DNA of 64,000 bases from JANJTY01 sp038257155 (GTDB lineage: Bacteria > Pseudomonadota > Gammaproteobacteria > Xanthomonadales > Xanthomonadaceae), in the NCBI GenBank assembly GCA_038257155.1, contig JBBSJP010000016.1:1-64000 (forward strand), read 5' to 3'. Numbering within the stretch: the stretch's first letter is position 1; each line of letters starts with the position of its first letter. Below, one piece after another: positions 51,055 through 59,944 of this stretch. Made by a program: the position numbers and the translations under genes. The notes under the pieces were generated by a model that made no database searches, had not been told where the DNA came from, and was given only the letters and a program-made list of their open reading frames with translations.

Positions 51055-52482
51055 CTATTCCTCGTCGCGCGGCGTGACGGTGACAAACTGGCTTGCTTCG
51101 CCGCGGCGGACCAGCAGCATCACGGCCTTGCCTTCGCCCGCGCTCTCGACCGCTTGCCTGAATGCTTCGGGTGTTCCCACGGCACTGCGCCCCACCATCA
51201 GCACGATGTCGCCTGGCTGCAGGCCAGCGCGGCGCGCCGCCATGCCACTGACTCGACTCACCACAACGCCTTCGTCGCGCTTGAGGTCAATCTGTTCGCG
51301 CTGCTCGGCGGTGAGCGATTCGACCGTCATTCCCAGTGCCGTGCCGGTTTCCGCCTGACCGGAAGGTGCCGCGCCGGCCGCGGCCAGCGCATCGTCGGGC
51401 AGTTCGCCCACGGTGACGGTCAGTTCACGCGTCTTGCCATCGCGAAAGATCTTGACCGTCGCCTTGCTGCCCGGGGTGGTGGCGCCCACCCGCGGCGGCA
51501 GGTCTGCAGATCGGGCGATCTCGACACCATTGAATTCCAGGATCACATCGCGGATCTGCATGCCAGCCTTCTGCGCCGCGCTGTCGGCGGAGAAACCGCT
51601 TACCAGCGCGCCACCCGGACGTGGCAGGCCCAGGGTCTGCGCCAGATCACGGGTCACTTCCTGGATATTGACACCCAGTAGGCCACGGCTGACGCGCCCC
51701 TTGCTCTTGAGCTGCTCGACTGCGTTCATCGCCACTTCGATGGGAATCGCGAAGCTGACGCCCATGAAGCCGCCGGTGTTGGAGAAGATTTGCGAATTGA
51801 TTCCCACCACCTCGCCATCAATGTTCATCAGCGGTCCGCCGGAATTGCCGCGGTTGATCGCGACATCGGTCTGGATGAAGGGCACGTACTGCTGACTGCG
51901 GTCGTAACTCGCGCGGCCGGTGGCGCTGACGATGCCGGCGGTCACCGAGCGATCAAAACCAAAGGGCGATCCGATCGCCACCACCCACTGACCCGGTCGC
52001 AGCTGGTTCGAATTGCCCAGGCGCATCGTGGGAAAACCGCTGCCTTCGAGCTTTAGCAGGGCCACATCGGATTGCGGATCGCTGCCAACTACCTCGGCCT
52101 TGATTTCGCGCCGGTCGGAAAGTCGCACGACGACTTCATCCGCGCCATCAATCACGTGGTGGTTGGTCAGAACATAGCCATCGGCGGAAATCAGGAAGCC
52201 CGAGCCTTGCGAGACCCGGTCGCGGGGCACCGGTGATTGCCCGGGCTGCCCCGGTTCGCCGAAGAAGCGCCGGAAAAACTCGGGCATTTCCTCGTCGTCC
52301 ATCGATGGCTGGCCGCGCCGCATGGCGGCTTCAGCGGTGCGGATCGATTCGATATTGACCACCGCCGGGCTGGTCCGCTCGACCAGATCGGCAAAGTCCG
52401 GCAGGGCCGCCTGCGCCGGACTGAGTACGGTCAGCAGGACGGAAAGGAATCCGGAAACGGCAAGCAGTGCCAGTCGATTCAT
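51055..52482 (-). CDS. mucD: Periplasmic serine protease, Do/MucD family
   Basis: A 475-residue DegP/MucD-type protease that degrades misfolded envelope proteins. The signal peptide (1-25) ends SPAQA. The trypsin-like domain carries His109 in TNHHV, Asp139 in DVALLKL and Ser214 in GNSGGPL, a complete triad. Two PDZ domains follow (about 270-360 and 385-470). The short Q-linker loop with EEMPEFFRRFFGEPGQP is as in MucD. Placement directly behind rpoE-rseA-rseB-rseC makes sigma-E control likely. Confidence 0.93.
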   Translation of the reverse strand: MNRLALLAVSGFLSVLLTVLSPAQAALPDFADLVERTSPAVVNIESIRTAEAAMRRGQPSMDDEEMPEFFRRFFGEPGQPGQSPVPRDRVSQGSGFLISADGYVLTNHHVIDGADEVVVRLSDRREIKAEVVGSDPQSDVALLKLEGSGFPTMRLGNSNQLRPGQWVVAIGSPFGFDRSVTAGIVSATGRASYDRSQQYVPFIQTDVAINRGNSGGPLMNIDGEVVGINSQIFSNTGGFMGVSFAIPIEVAMNAVEQLKSKGRVSRGLLGVNIQEVTRDLAQTLGLPRPGGALVSGFSADSAAQKAGMQIRDVILEFNGVEIARSADLPPRVGATTPGSKATVKIFRDGKTRELTVTVGELPDDALAAAGAAPSGQAETGTALGMTVESLTAEQREQIDLKRDEGVVVSRVSGMAARRAGLQPGDIVLMVGRSAVGTPEAFRQAVESAGEGKAVMLLVRRGEASQFVTVTPRDEE

Positions 52483-52497
52483 CGGGATCAGAACTCC

Positions 52498-52995
52498 TCA
52501 GGAATTATGGAGATCGGCCGTGGATTCGGCCGACAGGGTTTCAGGCGGCACCGCATCGGCAGCCTCCCATCTGGATGCAATGGGCAGAGCCTGCGGTGCA
52601 GCGCGTTTCGACCACCGGAACGCCAACGAAGTTCCCGCAACTGCGCCCAGCAAGGTTGCGGCGTTGATGCCGGACTCGAAGACCGTACCCAGCAGGCAGC
52701 CAAGCGCTCCTCCGGCCAGCATGCCGGCCAGGGGCACGCCATAGCCCCACACAGCCGCGCTACGCAGGGCGGATTCATCGAGTGACAAACGCCAACGTTC
52801 CCCTGTTGCAGGCAAGTCGGGGAAGGCTTCCCGTTGCAAGCATGCGTGCTGCCCATCAACCGCGTCGAGCAATCCGCAGCGCCCAGCACAGCCGCCGCAA
52901 CCGCGACAGTCGCCGATCAGACGCACTCCAACCGAGTCGGCCCCGATATCGACGACTTCGATGTCGCGTTCAACCACCCGGTGCGCGCAGGTCAA
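52498..52995 (-). CDS. rseC: RseC/MucC family protein
   Basis: A 165-residue inner-membrane protein. The N-terminal Cys-rich stretch CRGCGGCAGRCG (about 30-41) is typical of RseC and probably binds an Fe-S cluster. Two membrane helices lie at about 82-102 and 105-125. In E. coli RseC is linked to sigma-E control and SoxR reduction. The frame opens with TTG 26 nt inside rseB; a GTG six codons later is an alternative start. It lies between rseB and mucD, 15 nt before mucD. An SoxR-reducing rsxA/rsxB pair is in the same window. Confidence 0.78.
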   Translation of the reverse strand: MTCAHRVVERDIEVVDIGADSVGVRLIGDCRGCGGCAGRCGLLDAVDGQHACLQREAFPDLPATGERWRLSLDESALRSAAVWGYGVPLAGMLAGGALGCLLGTVFESGINAATLLGAVAGTSLAFRWSKRAAPQALPIASRWEAADAVPPETLSAESTADLHNS

Positions 52996-53902
52996 CCATG
53001 CCCTGCGCCATGCGTTCGACGGTCAGGGCGGGCACTTCGCCCACCACGGTGATGTGGACATTGCCGAGCGCACGCCCGAACAGACTCAACGCACCGCGTT
53101 GCACGCCGCCGGACAGAGGCTCGATCGCAGCGGCGCGCGGCTCGATGTAGATCGAAACCAGCGCCAGCCCATCACTGTAGACCTGATGCTCGGCGCCAGC
53201 GCGCTGCGCATCGTGCATCGCGCGCAGCAGCCGGAAACCGGGCGGGAGATCGCGGACCGTCCAGCGCGGGGTTCCGCTTGCCTGCTCGCCCGGCGTGGCA
53301 GTGGGTGTTGAACCATCGGCACAAGCGCCCAGCTCAGCCGCACTGGGTCGATAGCCAAGCTCGATCTGCGCAAAGAGACTCTGCGAAGCGACACGCGCGT
53401 CGCTGCCGAACAGGACGCTGCGCAGCGGCAAGCCGGTTTCCTGCTCCAGCCAGATTCGTTGACCGTAGCGAAAGGCGTCGCGTGGCTCGATCGTCACGAT
53501 CTGTGTGGCCAGACCAGCCACCCGGTCCTCGCCCTCCAGCTTCAGCTGGTAGTTCTCGAGCGAGCCGGAATCTGCCGCTGCGCTGTCCAGGCCGCCTGGC
53601 AATCCCGCCACTGGCGTGCTGCCGCCGCGCTGGCAGATGACCCGTCGACCCTCGCGCAGCACTTCTCGCTCGGCGCCATCAAGCGCGATCAGACGTTCAC
53701 GCGGCGCGTCGCCACTTGCAGACCGATACACCTGTACGCCATGCATCTGCCCGCCCTGGCTGTAAATCAGCACGCCGCGGTAATCGGTCCGCTGCAATGC
53801 CTGGGTCATGCGCTGCAGCCAGGCTTCGGCGTCTTGCGCCAGGCTCGGGGCGCAGACCAGCAGGCCCGCTGCCAACGCCAGGCACCGCATGGCGATATGC
53901 AT
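52970..53902 (-). CDS. rseB: Sigma-E regulatory protein RseB/MucB
   Basis: RseB is the periplasmic sensor that binds the anti-sigma factor RseA and blocks its cleavage until lipoprotein or LPS signals release it. The 310-residue protein has a signal peptide (cleavage near PSLA-QDAEA). A LolA-like N-terminal domain (DAEAWLQRMTQALQRTDYRGVLIYSQGG) and the C-terminal domain (LPPGFRLLRAMHDAQ, HQVYSDGLALVSIYIEP) are complete. It starts 5 nt after rseA and overlaps rseC. Confidence 0.92.
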   Translation of the reverse strand: MHIAMRCLALAAGLLVCAPSLAQDAEAWLQRMTQALQRTDYRGVLIYSQGGQMHGVQVYRSASGDAPRERLIALDGAEREVLREGRRVICQRGGSTPVAGLPGGLDSAAADSGSLENYQLKLEGEDRVAGLATQIVTIEPRDAFRYGQRIWLEQETGLPLRSVLFGSDARVASQSLFAQIELGYRPSAAELGACADGSTPTATPGEQASGTPRWTVRDLPPGFRLLRAMHDAQRAGAEHQVYSDGLALVSIYIEPRAAAIEPLSGGVQRGALSLFGRALGNVHITVVGEVPALTVERMAQGMVDLRAPGG

Positions 53903-53907
53903 GGGCG

Positions 53908-54546
53908 TCAGCGCTTGGGCGCGTTGTCAGTCGCGCGGGCCGGAACCTGCGACCAGTCCTGGGCCTGCAACAGATGCACGTAGGGCACCACCTGCATCGA
54001 GCCATTGGATCCGATCACCGCACCGTGACGCACCAGATAGCTGTCGAGGCGAGGATCAACCGGCAGTGCCGGCCCCAGCAGCTGGGTGCGCACACGGGAG
54101 ACCGTTTCGGTGGCTGCACCCAGATCCGGACGCAGATCCTCGGCACGCAGCGGCGAAGCCTCCACGATCGCCTCGCCTGCCTGCGGCAGAGAGGCGATGG
54201 GCGGCGCATTGGTACTTCCGTCGCCAGGCTGCACCACGACAAGGGCCAGCATGGCCACCGAGGCGGCTACTGCCAGGCCGGCAGTCCAGCGCAAAACCGA
54301 AGCCATCGGCGAAGCGCCGCGCGGCGTGGCTTCGTTGGCGAGCCGCGCCGCGATGCCTTCGGCAAAGCTGTCAGGCAGCTGATAGGCGGGCTGGCCGCGC
54401 AGGCAGCTGCCGACCAGCTGCCACCGCTGCCAGGCTTCGCGCAGTTCGGCGTCGGAATCAAGGCGCTTCATCAGGAATCGCGCGGCGTCGCGCTCAAGCT
54501 CGCCGTCGATGAAGGCAGAAAGTTGCTCTTGCTGGGGCTGGTTCAT
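53908..54546 (-). CDS. rseA: Anti-sigma-E factor RseA/MucA
   Basis: A 212-residue single-pass membrane protein that holds RpoE inactive. The N-terminal cytoplasmic anti-sigma domain reads EQLSAFIDGELERDAARFLMKRL, then WQRWQLVGSCLRGQ. A membrane helix (about 88-105, TAGLAVAASVAMLALVVV) and a periplasmic tail that should contact RseB follow. The start overlaps the rpoE stop (ATGA), which keeps the two in stoichiometry. Confidence 0.92.
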   Translation of the reverse strand: MNQPQQEQLSAFIDGELERDAARFLMKRLDSDAELREAWQRWQLVGSCLRGQPAYQLPDSFAEGIAARLANEATPRGASPMASVLRWTAGLAVAASVAMLALVVVQPGDGSTNAPPIASLPQAGEAIVEASPLRAEDLRPDLGAATETVSRVRTQLLGPALPVDPRLDSYLVRHGAVIGSNGSMQVVPYVHLLQAQDWSQVPARATDNAPKR

Positions 54547-55136
54547 GGTCTGGCTCGCTGGGTGTCCAACATGGGTCGCAGTTTCTGGTCGATCGCGTCA
54601 CGGGCGCGGAAGATGCGCGACCGCACGGTGCCGATCGGGCATTCCATGGCCTCGGCGATCTCCTCGTAGCTGAGCCCGTCGACTTCCCGCAGGGTGATCG
54701 CAGTGCGCAGCTCTTCCGGCAATGCTTCGACCGTCAACATCACGGTTTGTTCAATTTCCTGGCGCATCAATTCATGTTCCGGGGTACCGGCATCGCGCAG
54801 GTGCACGCCGCTACCAAAATGCACCGCATCCTCGGCGTCGATGTCATCGGTTGGTGGCCGGCGCTTCTGTGCCACCAAGTGGTTCTTTGCGGTGTTCACC
54901 GCGATCTTGTACAGCCAGGTGTAGAACTGACTGTCACCGCGGAAGTTCCCCAGCGCCCGGTACGCGCGGATGAAACTGTCCTGGGCCACATCCTGGGCTT
55001 CGCTCCAGTCGTGGATGTAGCGGGAGATCACGCTCACCAATTTGTGCTGGTACTTGCGCACCAGCAGGTCGAAGGCACGGTTGTCACCGGCCTGGACGCG
55101 CAGGACAAGGGCCTGATCCGTTTCGTTTTCGCCCAT
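54543..55136 (-). CDS. rpoE: RNA polymerase sigma-E factor (RpoE/AlgU)
   Basis: A 197-residue ECF sigma factor that directs the envelope-stress response. Region 2 is LVRKYQHKLVSVISRYIHDWSEAQDVAQDSFIRAYRAL spread over 25-63, with YTWLYKIAVNTAKNHL. Region 4 is LREVDGLSYEEIAEAMECPIGTVRSRIFRARDAI. The match to RpoE/AlgU of pseudomonads and xanthomonads is strong. GGAGAG lies 9 nt before the ATG. The gene heads the block rseA-rseB-rseC-mucD and probably further genes, and is preceded by a sigma-E-type promoter. Confidence 0.95.
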   Translation of the reverse strand: MGENETDQALVLRVQAGDNRAFDLLVRKYQHKLVSVISRYIHDWSEAQDVAQDSFIRAYRALGNFRGDSQFYTWLYKIAVNTAKNHLVAQKRRPPTDDIDAEDAVHFGSGVHLRDAGTPEHELMRQEIEQTVMLTVEALPEELRTAITLREVDGLSYEEIAEAMECPIGTVRSRIFRARDAIDQKLRPMLDTQRARP

Positions 55137-55182
55137 CCGGGCCAGCTCTCCATGTTCGTTGGTAACGGTTCAGGGACCACGA

Positions 55183-55210
55183 CTAGACCGGCCTCGCAAC
55201 GGAAAGTTCA
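55183..55210 (-). promoter_or_regulatory. Sigma-E-type promoter of rpoE
   Basis: On the minus strand GAACTT (55204-55209) and, 16 nt further, TCTAG within GGTCTA (55184-55189) match the -35 GGAACTT and -10 GGTCTRA style of sigma-E promoters. It lies about 47 nt upstream of the rpoE start, which suggests autoregulation. Confidence 0.75.
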
Positions 55211-55308
55211 CACGCCCGTGCAGCAGACACGTACGCTGGCGCATTGACCCTGCCGAAGATCAGCACCGATCATAGCGGCATTGCCACGCCTCCCAATCTG
55301 GAATTCCC

Positions 55309-57345
55309 ATGTTCGACGGTCTGCGCTTCAACCACTGGTCTCCCGAACTGCGCCCCGATGGTGTGGTGGTTCTTAGCTTCGATCGCGCCGAGAGCCCGGT
55401 GAACACCCTGGCCCAGGTCGTGCTGGACGAACTGGAGCAGATCATCGAGCGCGTGGCGATCGAGAAACCCAAGGGCCTGGTGATTCGCTCGGCCAAGCCG
55501 GCTGGCTTCATCGCCGGGGCCGACATCAAGGAATTCCAGAGCTTTGATGCCAAGGGCACCGTGTTCGATGCCATTCGGCGTGGCCAACTGGTTTTCCAGA
55601 AGCTGGCCGAACTGCCCTGCCCCACGATCGCCGCGATCCATGGCCACTGCATGGGCGGCGGGACCGAGATCGCCCTGGCCTGCCGCTTCCGCATCGCGTC
55701 GAACGATGAATCCACCCGCATCGGCCTGCCGGAAATCAAGCTCGGCATCTATCCCGGATGGGGCGGCAGCGCGCGCCTGCCACAGCTGGTCGGAACCCCG
55801 GCCGCGATGGACATGATGCTGACCGGTCGTACCCTGTCGGCGTCGGCGGCGCGAGCCATCGGCCTGGTCGACAAGGTGACCGAGCCTGCCCTGTTGCTCG
55901 ATGCAGCAGTCGAACTGGTCAAGCGCGGAACCACCCGGCCGCTCAAGCAGCGCGCCACGGCGTGGGCGACCAATTGGTGGCTGTCACGCCTGATTCTTGC
56001 TCCGATGCTGGTCAAACAGGTGTCCCGCAAGGCTCGCAAGGCGCATTACCCCGCACCGTTTGCCCTGATCGAAGCCTGGAAGCGCAGTGGCGGCCAGGGC
56101 ATTCATGGCCGGCTGCTGGCCGAAGCCAAGGCGGTTTCCAAACTGGCTACCACCCCGACCGCGCGCAACCTGATCCGCGTGTTCTTCCTGCAGGAGCGCC
56201 TCAAGGGCCTGGGCGGCAAGGATCATGGAATCCAGCGGGTACACGTGATCGGCGCCGGCGTGATGGGCGGCGACATCGCTGCGTGGAGCGCACTCAAAGG
56301 CTTCGATGTGTCCTTGCAGGACCGCGAAATGAAGTACGTGCAACCGGCCCTGGACCGCGCCGGCAAGCTGTTTGAGAAGAAGCTCAAGCGCGAGGACAAG
56401 CGCGCCGCCGCCATCACCCGCCTGAATGCCGACATCGAGGGCGCCAAGGTGGCTGTGGCGGATCTGGTGATCGAAGCGATCTTCGAGAACCTGGAAGCCA
56501 AGCAGGGGCTGTTCGCCAAGGTCGAGGAAACCCTGCCGGCCGGTAGTCTGCTGACTTCCAACACCAGCTCGATTCCGCTGGCTGATCTGGCTGCGGGCCT
56601 GAAGGATGGAAAACGTTTCGCCGGCCTGCATTTCTTCAATCCAGTCGCAATGATGCCGCTGGTCGAGATCGTCCGGCACGAGGGCCTGGACCCGGAAACC
56701 GAGCGTCGCCTGGCTGCGTTTTGCCGCGCCATCGACAAGCTGCCGGTGCCGGTCGCTGGCAGCCCGGGCTTCCTGGTCAACCGCGTGCTGTTTCCCTACA
56801 TGCTCGAAGCCATCACCTGCTACAGCGAAGGCGTGCCGGGGCCGGTGATCGACAAGGCGGCGCTGGCATTCGGCATGCCGATGGGGCCGATCGAACTGGC
56901 CGACACGGTCGGTCTGGACGTGGCCGCCTCGGTCGCCAAGGTCCTGACTCCATTCCTTGGGCTCAGCATTCCCGATGGCCTGGAAAGCAAGATCGAAGCC
57001 GGCAAGCGCGGCCGCAAGGACGGCGAGGGCTTCTACGTGTGGGAGAACGGTCGGGCGAAGAAACCCGAGGTGCCGGCCGACTATCGCGCACCGGACGATC
57101 TGGAGGACCGCCTGATCCTGCCCTTCATCAATGAGGCTGTTGCCTGCCTGCACGAGGGTGTGGTGGGCGATGCCGACCTGCTCGACGCGGGCATCATCTT
57201 CGGCACCGGCTTTGCACCATTCCGCGGCGGACCGATCAGCCACGCGCGCGCCGCAGGACCCGCCAAATTGAAAGCCCGATTGGAGCAACTCGCGCAACGT
57301 TATGGCGATCGCTTCGCACCGCGTGCGGGATGGGACTCTCTCTAG
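55309..57345 (+). CDS. Multifunctional fatty acid oxidation enzyme (enoyl-CoA hydratase/3-hydroxyacyl-CoA dehydrogenase)
   Basis: A 678-residue FadB/FadJ-type alpha subunit of beta-oxidation. The N-terminal crotonase domain has both catalytic Glu residues, Glu120 in GGGTEIALAC and Glu142 in GLPEIKLGIYPGWGG. The dehydrogenase domain starts at about 308 with the NAD motif VIGAGVMGG (313-321). It contains the dehydrogenase signature FFNPVAMMPLVEIV and the C-terminal helical domain ending RYGDRFAPRAGW. No thiolase (fadA/fadI) is adjacent. It is divergent from rpoE with 172 bp between starts. The choice between FadB and FadJ is left open. Confidence 0.9.
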   Translation: MFDGLRFNHWSPELRPDGVVVLSFDRAESPVNTLAQVVLDELEQIIERVAIEKPKGLVIRSAKPAGFIAGADIKEFQSFDAKGTVFDAIRRGQLVFQKLAELPCPTIAAIHGHCMGGGTEIALACRFRIASNDESTRIGLPEIKLGIYPGWGGSARLPQLVGTPAAMDMMLTGRTLSASAARAIGLVDKVTEPALLLDAAVELVKRGTTRPLKQRATAWATNWWLSRLILAPMLVKQVSRKARKAHYPAPFALIEAWKRSGGQGIHGRLLAEAKAVSKLATTPTARNLIRVFFLQERLKGLGGKDHGIQRVHVIGAGVMGGDIAAWSALKGFDVSLQDREMKYVQPALDRAGKLFEKKLKREDKRAAAITRLNADIEGAKVAVADLVIEAIFENLEAKQGLFAKVEETLPAGSLLTSNTSSIPLADLAAGLKDGKRFAGLHFFNPVAMMPLVEIVRHEGLDPETERRLAAFCRAIDKLPVPVAGSPGFLVNRVLFPYMLEAITCYSEGVPGPVIDKAALAFGMPMGPIELADTVGLDVAASVAKVLTPFLGLSIPDGLESKIEAGKRGRKDGEGFYVWENGRAKKPEVPADYRAPDDLEDRLILPFINEAVACLHEGVVGDADLLDAGIIFGTGFAPFRGGPISHARAAGPAKLKARLEQLAQRYGDRFAPRAGWDSL

Positions 57346-57647
57346 AGTCGGCGGCATCAGTTCCGATCAGCGGCCAGCCTGCGCCGCGGCGTCGCAGGCA
57401 GTCATTTCGAACGTGTTGGCTGCGCGGTACCCGCGTAGGCCGGATCGTTCTTGCGCAAAAGTTGCCGAGAGGGCTTGCGCGCAAAACGTGACCCCGTGCA
57501 CACTAGCGCCCCGACGTTGTACGTCAGCACCAGACGCAAAACGTCACATTGGGCCGCCGGGTGGCGGCCTTCACCCGAAGAACGAATGACGCGGCAGGAA
57601 GCGGCGCAGACGATCTTGTGCCAGCGAAACCCAGGAACACTGCCCCC

Positions 57648-58076
57648 ATGCCGTTTCTCACCAAGATTCTTGCCTTGACCCGTTTGCTGATGCTTAGCCG
57701 CCAGATCAAGGAAGTTCGACGTCTTATCGACGAACTTCCCCGATCGGCTCGGCGCCCCCTGGGGGAGCTGGTGAGTCTCGAAATGCAGAATGCCGCGCAA
57801 CATCCGCAGCCGCATCTGTACGGCTCGCAGCGGGTGGACCTTTACGCACCCTGGGGCGATGCCGCTGAACTCGCGCTCGGCCGCGCCCGTTCGGATCTGG
57901 CCCAGCTGCGCCTGCGCGGCATCGCCACCTGGATTGCGGTGGTGTTCCATGAAACCGAGAACTCCAACCATGCTGGCCTGCAGTCCATCCACCGCGAGGT
58001 GCTTGGCTTCATGGGTGAACTCAAGGGCACCTTCGCGCGAGCCGCCGCGCAGCGCGCCGCTGAAGCTGCGGCCTGA
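57648..58076 (+). CDS. Conserved small protein of unknown function
   Basis: A 142-residue cytoplasmic protein, no signal peptide. The start MPFLTKILALTRLLMLSRQI is amphipathic, followed by charged helices, a short Pro/Gly-rich middle (PHLYGSQRVDLYAPWGD), and an Ala-rich C-terminal helix. A segment WIAVVFHETENSNHAGL is the only distinctive part. No family was recognised. The frame is open 99 nt further upstream, but that part reads like spacer. The 57346-57647 interval in front shows no other gene, only a GGCCGCC/GGCGGCC hairpin at about 57553-57570 without a T-run. Confidence 0.6.
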   Translation: MPFLTKILALTRLLMLSRQIKEVRRLIDELPRSARRPLGELVSLEMQNAAQHPQPHLYGSQRVDLYAPWGDAAELALGRARSDLAQLRLRGIATWIAVVFHETENSNHAGLQSIHREVLGFMGELKGTFARAAAQRAAEAAA

Positions 58077-58144
58077 AACGACGCGACCCAACCGAATCGG
58101 CGTAGCCTCGGTCCGCCGCACGGCAACGCGCAGCGGCTGGTTCT

Positions 58145-59275
58145 TCAGCCGAGGAGATTTGCGATCACGCGCTGATAGAGCGCCGGCAGGCGTTCCAGAT
58201 CATCCAGCGCGATGCGCTCATTGACCTGATGAATGCTGGCATTGATCGGCCCCAGCTCCACGACCTCGGCACCCAGCGGCGCGATGAAGCGCCCGTCCGA
58301 GGTGCCGCCGCCGGTGTTTTCGTCCGCCACGACGCCAAGTTCGTCGCGCAGCGCGTCGCGCACGGCGGCGCGCAGTGGGCCCTCCGCAGTGTGGAAGGGC
58401 TCGCCGGAGCGATGCCAGGCGATGTCGGCCTGCACCCCCAGGCTCTGCAGGCTGGATTCGATCTCGGCGATCAATGCATCGGCAGTCCAGCGGGGTGAGT
58501 AGCGCAGGTTGAACTGCACCATCGCGGCGCCAGGAATCACGTTGCTGGCGCCGGTGCCGGCATTGAAGTTGGCAATCTGGAAACTGGTCTCGGGAAAATC
58601 CGGCCAGGGCTCGTCATCCCACTGCCGCGCCACCAGTTCTGCGAAGGCCGGCAAGGCGCGATGGATCGGGTTGTCGGCCTTGTCGGGATACGCGACATGG
58701 CCCTGCACCCCGCGCACCGTGGCGGTGCCTGTCAATGAACCGCGCCTTCCAATGCGCACCACGTCTCCCAGACGCTGCGCCGAGCTCGGCTCACCCACCA
58801 GGCACCAGTCGATGCGCTGGCCGCTTTCCTGGAAATGCCGCGCTACGTGCCGTACCCCGTCGATCGCATCGCCTTCCTCATCCGAGGTCAGCAGAATGGC
58901 CAGCGTGCCGCGGTGATCAGGGAGCGCGGCGACAAAACGCTGCGCTGCCAGCACGAAGGCCGCGACGCTCGCCTTCATGTCAGCGGCGCCTCGTCCGTAA
59001 AGAAATCCGTCGCGCACCGTGGGCTCGAAAGGCTCGCTTTCCCAAGCCTCGCGTGGACCGGTCGGTACCACGTCGGTATGGCCAAGCAAGCAGAGCAGCG
59101 GACCGCCCTCGCCGTGCGTAGCCCAAAAATTGAGCACCTCACCAAAGGGCAACCGCTCGATGCGGAAGCCAGCCTGCTTGAGCTGGTGCGCGATCAGTTC
59201 CTGGCAGCCACCATCAGCTGGCGTGATCGATTGCCGTCGGATCAATTCACTTGCCAGCTGCAGGACCTGGGACAT
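58145..59275 (-). CDS. dapE: Succinyl-diaminopimelate desuccinylase
   Basis: DapE removes succinate from N-succinyl-LL-diaminopimelate in the lysine/peptidoglycan pathway, as a dinuclear zinc enzyme. The 376-residue protein has the metal ligands in CLLGHTDVVP, GRGAADMKA and SDEEGDAIDG, with later ligands in CLVGEPSS and near INASIHQVNERI at the C terminus. A dimerisation domain lies about 180-290. The ATG at 59275 gives MSQVLQLASELIRRQSI, as in homologues. It lies 13 nt after the ArsC-like gene, in the run map-glnD-dapD-arsC-like-dapE. Confidence 0.95.
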   Translation of the reverse strand: MSQVLQLASELIRRQSITPADGGCQELIAHQLKQAGFRIERLPFGEVLNFWATHGEGGPLLCLLGHTDVVPTGPREAWESEPFEPTVRDGFLYGRGAADMKASVAAFVLAAQRFVAALPDHRGTLAILLTSDEEGDAIDGVRHVARHFQESGQRIDWCLVGEPSSAQRLGDVVRIGRRGSLTGTATVRGVQGHVAYPDKADNPIHRALPAFAELVARQWDDEPWPDFPETSFQIANFNAGTGASNVIPGAAMVQFNLRYSPRWTADALIAEIESSLQSLGVQADIAWHRSGEPFHTAEGPLRAAVRDALRDELGVVADENTGGGTSDGRFIAPLGAEVVELGPINASIHQVNERIALDDLERLPALYQRVIANLLG

Positions 59276-59288
59276 GGGATTGGTCAGC

Positions 59289-59642
59289 CTATCGGCCAAA
59301 GCGCATCTTCCACGACTTGTCGGTAAACCCCACCGACACCGTGCCATCCTCGGTCACCAGCACCGGCCGCTTCACCAGCGCCGGATGCTCCTTCAGCAGC
59401 AGGGTCCATTCAGGCACCGAGCCAGGCTGTTTGCGCGACTCCGGCAGGCTGCGCCAGGTAGTGGACGCGCGATTGATCAACTTGTCCCAGCCTCCCAACT
59501 GCTCGGCCCAGGCCGTCAACACCTCCGGCGCAACCCGCTGCGCGCGGTAATCAATGAACTCATGCTCGATACCAAAGCGCGTCAGCCAGTTGCGGGCCTT
59601 CTTGCAGGTATCGCAGGTGGTGAGGCCGTAGAGGGTGGGCAT
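59289..59642 (-). CDS. ArsC/Spx family thioredoxin-fold protein (YffB type)
   Basis: A 117-residue protein with thioredoxin fold. It opens MPTLYGLTTCDTCKKARNWL; the CDTC pair replaces the usual CxxS of ArsC. The conserved RPVLVT box and the tail GFTDKSWKMRFG belong to the YffB subgroup. Arsenate reduction is not supported for YffB; a glutathione-linked or redox role is possible. It starts downstream of the 14-bp tandem array behind dapD and is 13 nt before dapE. In Xanthomonas-like genomes the same gene stands between dapD and dapE. Confidence 0.85.
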   Translation of the reverse strand: MPTLYGLTTCDTCKKARNWLTRFGIEHEFIDYRAQRVAPEVLTAWAEQLGGWDKLINRASTTWRSLPESRKQPGSVPEWTLLLKEHPALVKRPVLVTEDGTVSVGFTDKSWKMRFGR

Positions 59643-59653
59643 TGGTTGGGGCA

Positions 59654-59682
59654 GTAAGAAAGTAAGAAAGTGAGAAAGTCAG
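59654..59682 (+). repeat. GTAAGAAA octamer repeat
   Basis: GTAAGAAA GTAAGAAA GTGAGAAA: three tandem octamers just upstream of the ArsC-like gene start, in its leader. Confidence 0.75.
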
Positions 59683-59765
59683 TTGGTCTGCGGCTTCGAT
59701 GGACAGTTCGGCCGGGTGTGAGAGTTGAGAGGTTAACGTACATACGACTGACGGAAGCCAGGCTG

Positions 59766-59944
59766 GTCGCTCTCAACTGACTGCTCCTGACTGACTGCTC
59801 TTGACTGACCGCTCTTGACTGACCGCTCCAAGCTGACTGCTCTTAACTGACCGCTCCTACTGACTGCTCTTAACTGACCGCTCTTAACTGACTGCTCCAC
59901 ACTGACCGCTTCACCACTGACCGCTCCGCCACTGACCGCTCCAC
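59766..59944. repeat. 14-bp minisatellite (CTGACYGCTCYTRA), about 12 copies
   Basis: Twelve recognisable copies of CTGACTGCTC/CTGACCGCTC with a variable 3-5 nt end (TTGA, TTAA, CTGA, CACA, GCCA) follow one another without gaps. They end at the TAG stop codon of dapD. C and T alternate at the sixth position between copies. A degenerate first unit begins near 59766. It lies in the dapD to ArsC-like spacer on their shared transcript. The 59643-59944 spacer has no gene. Confidence 0.9.

Noticed and set aside
59766..59944. Tandem repeat array considered as a CRISPR array
   Set aside because: Units are 14 bp, contiguous and degenerate with no 30-40 bp unique spacers, and no cas gene is in the window.
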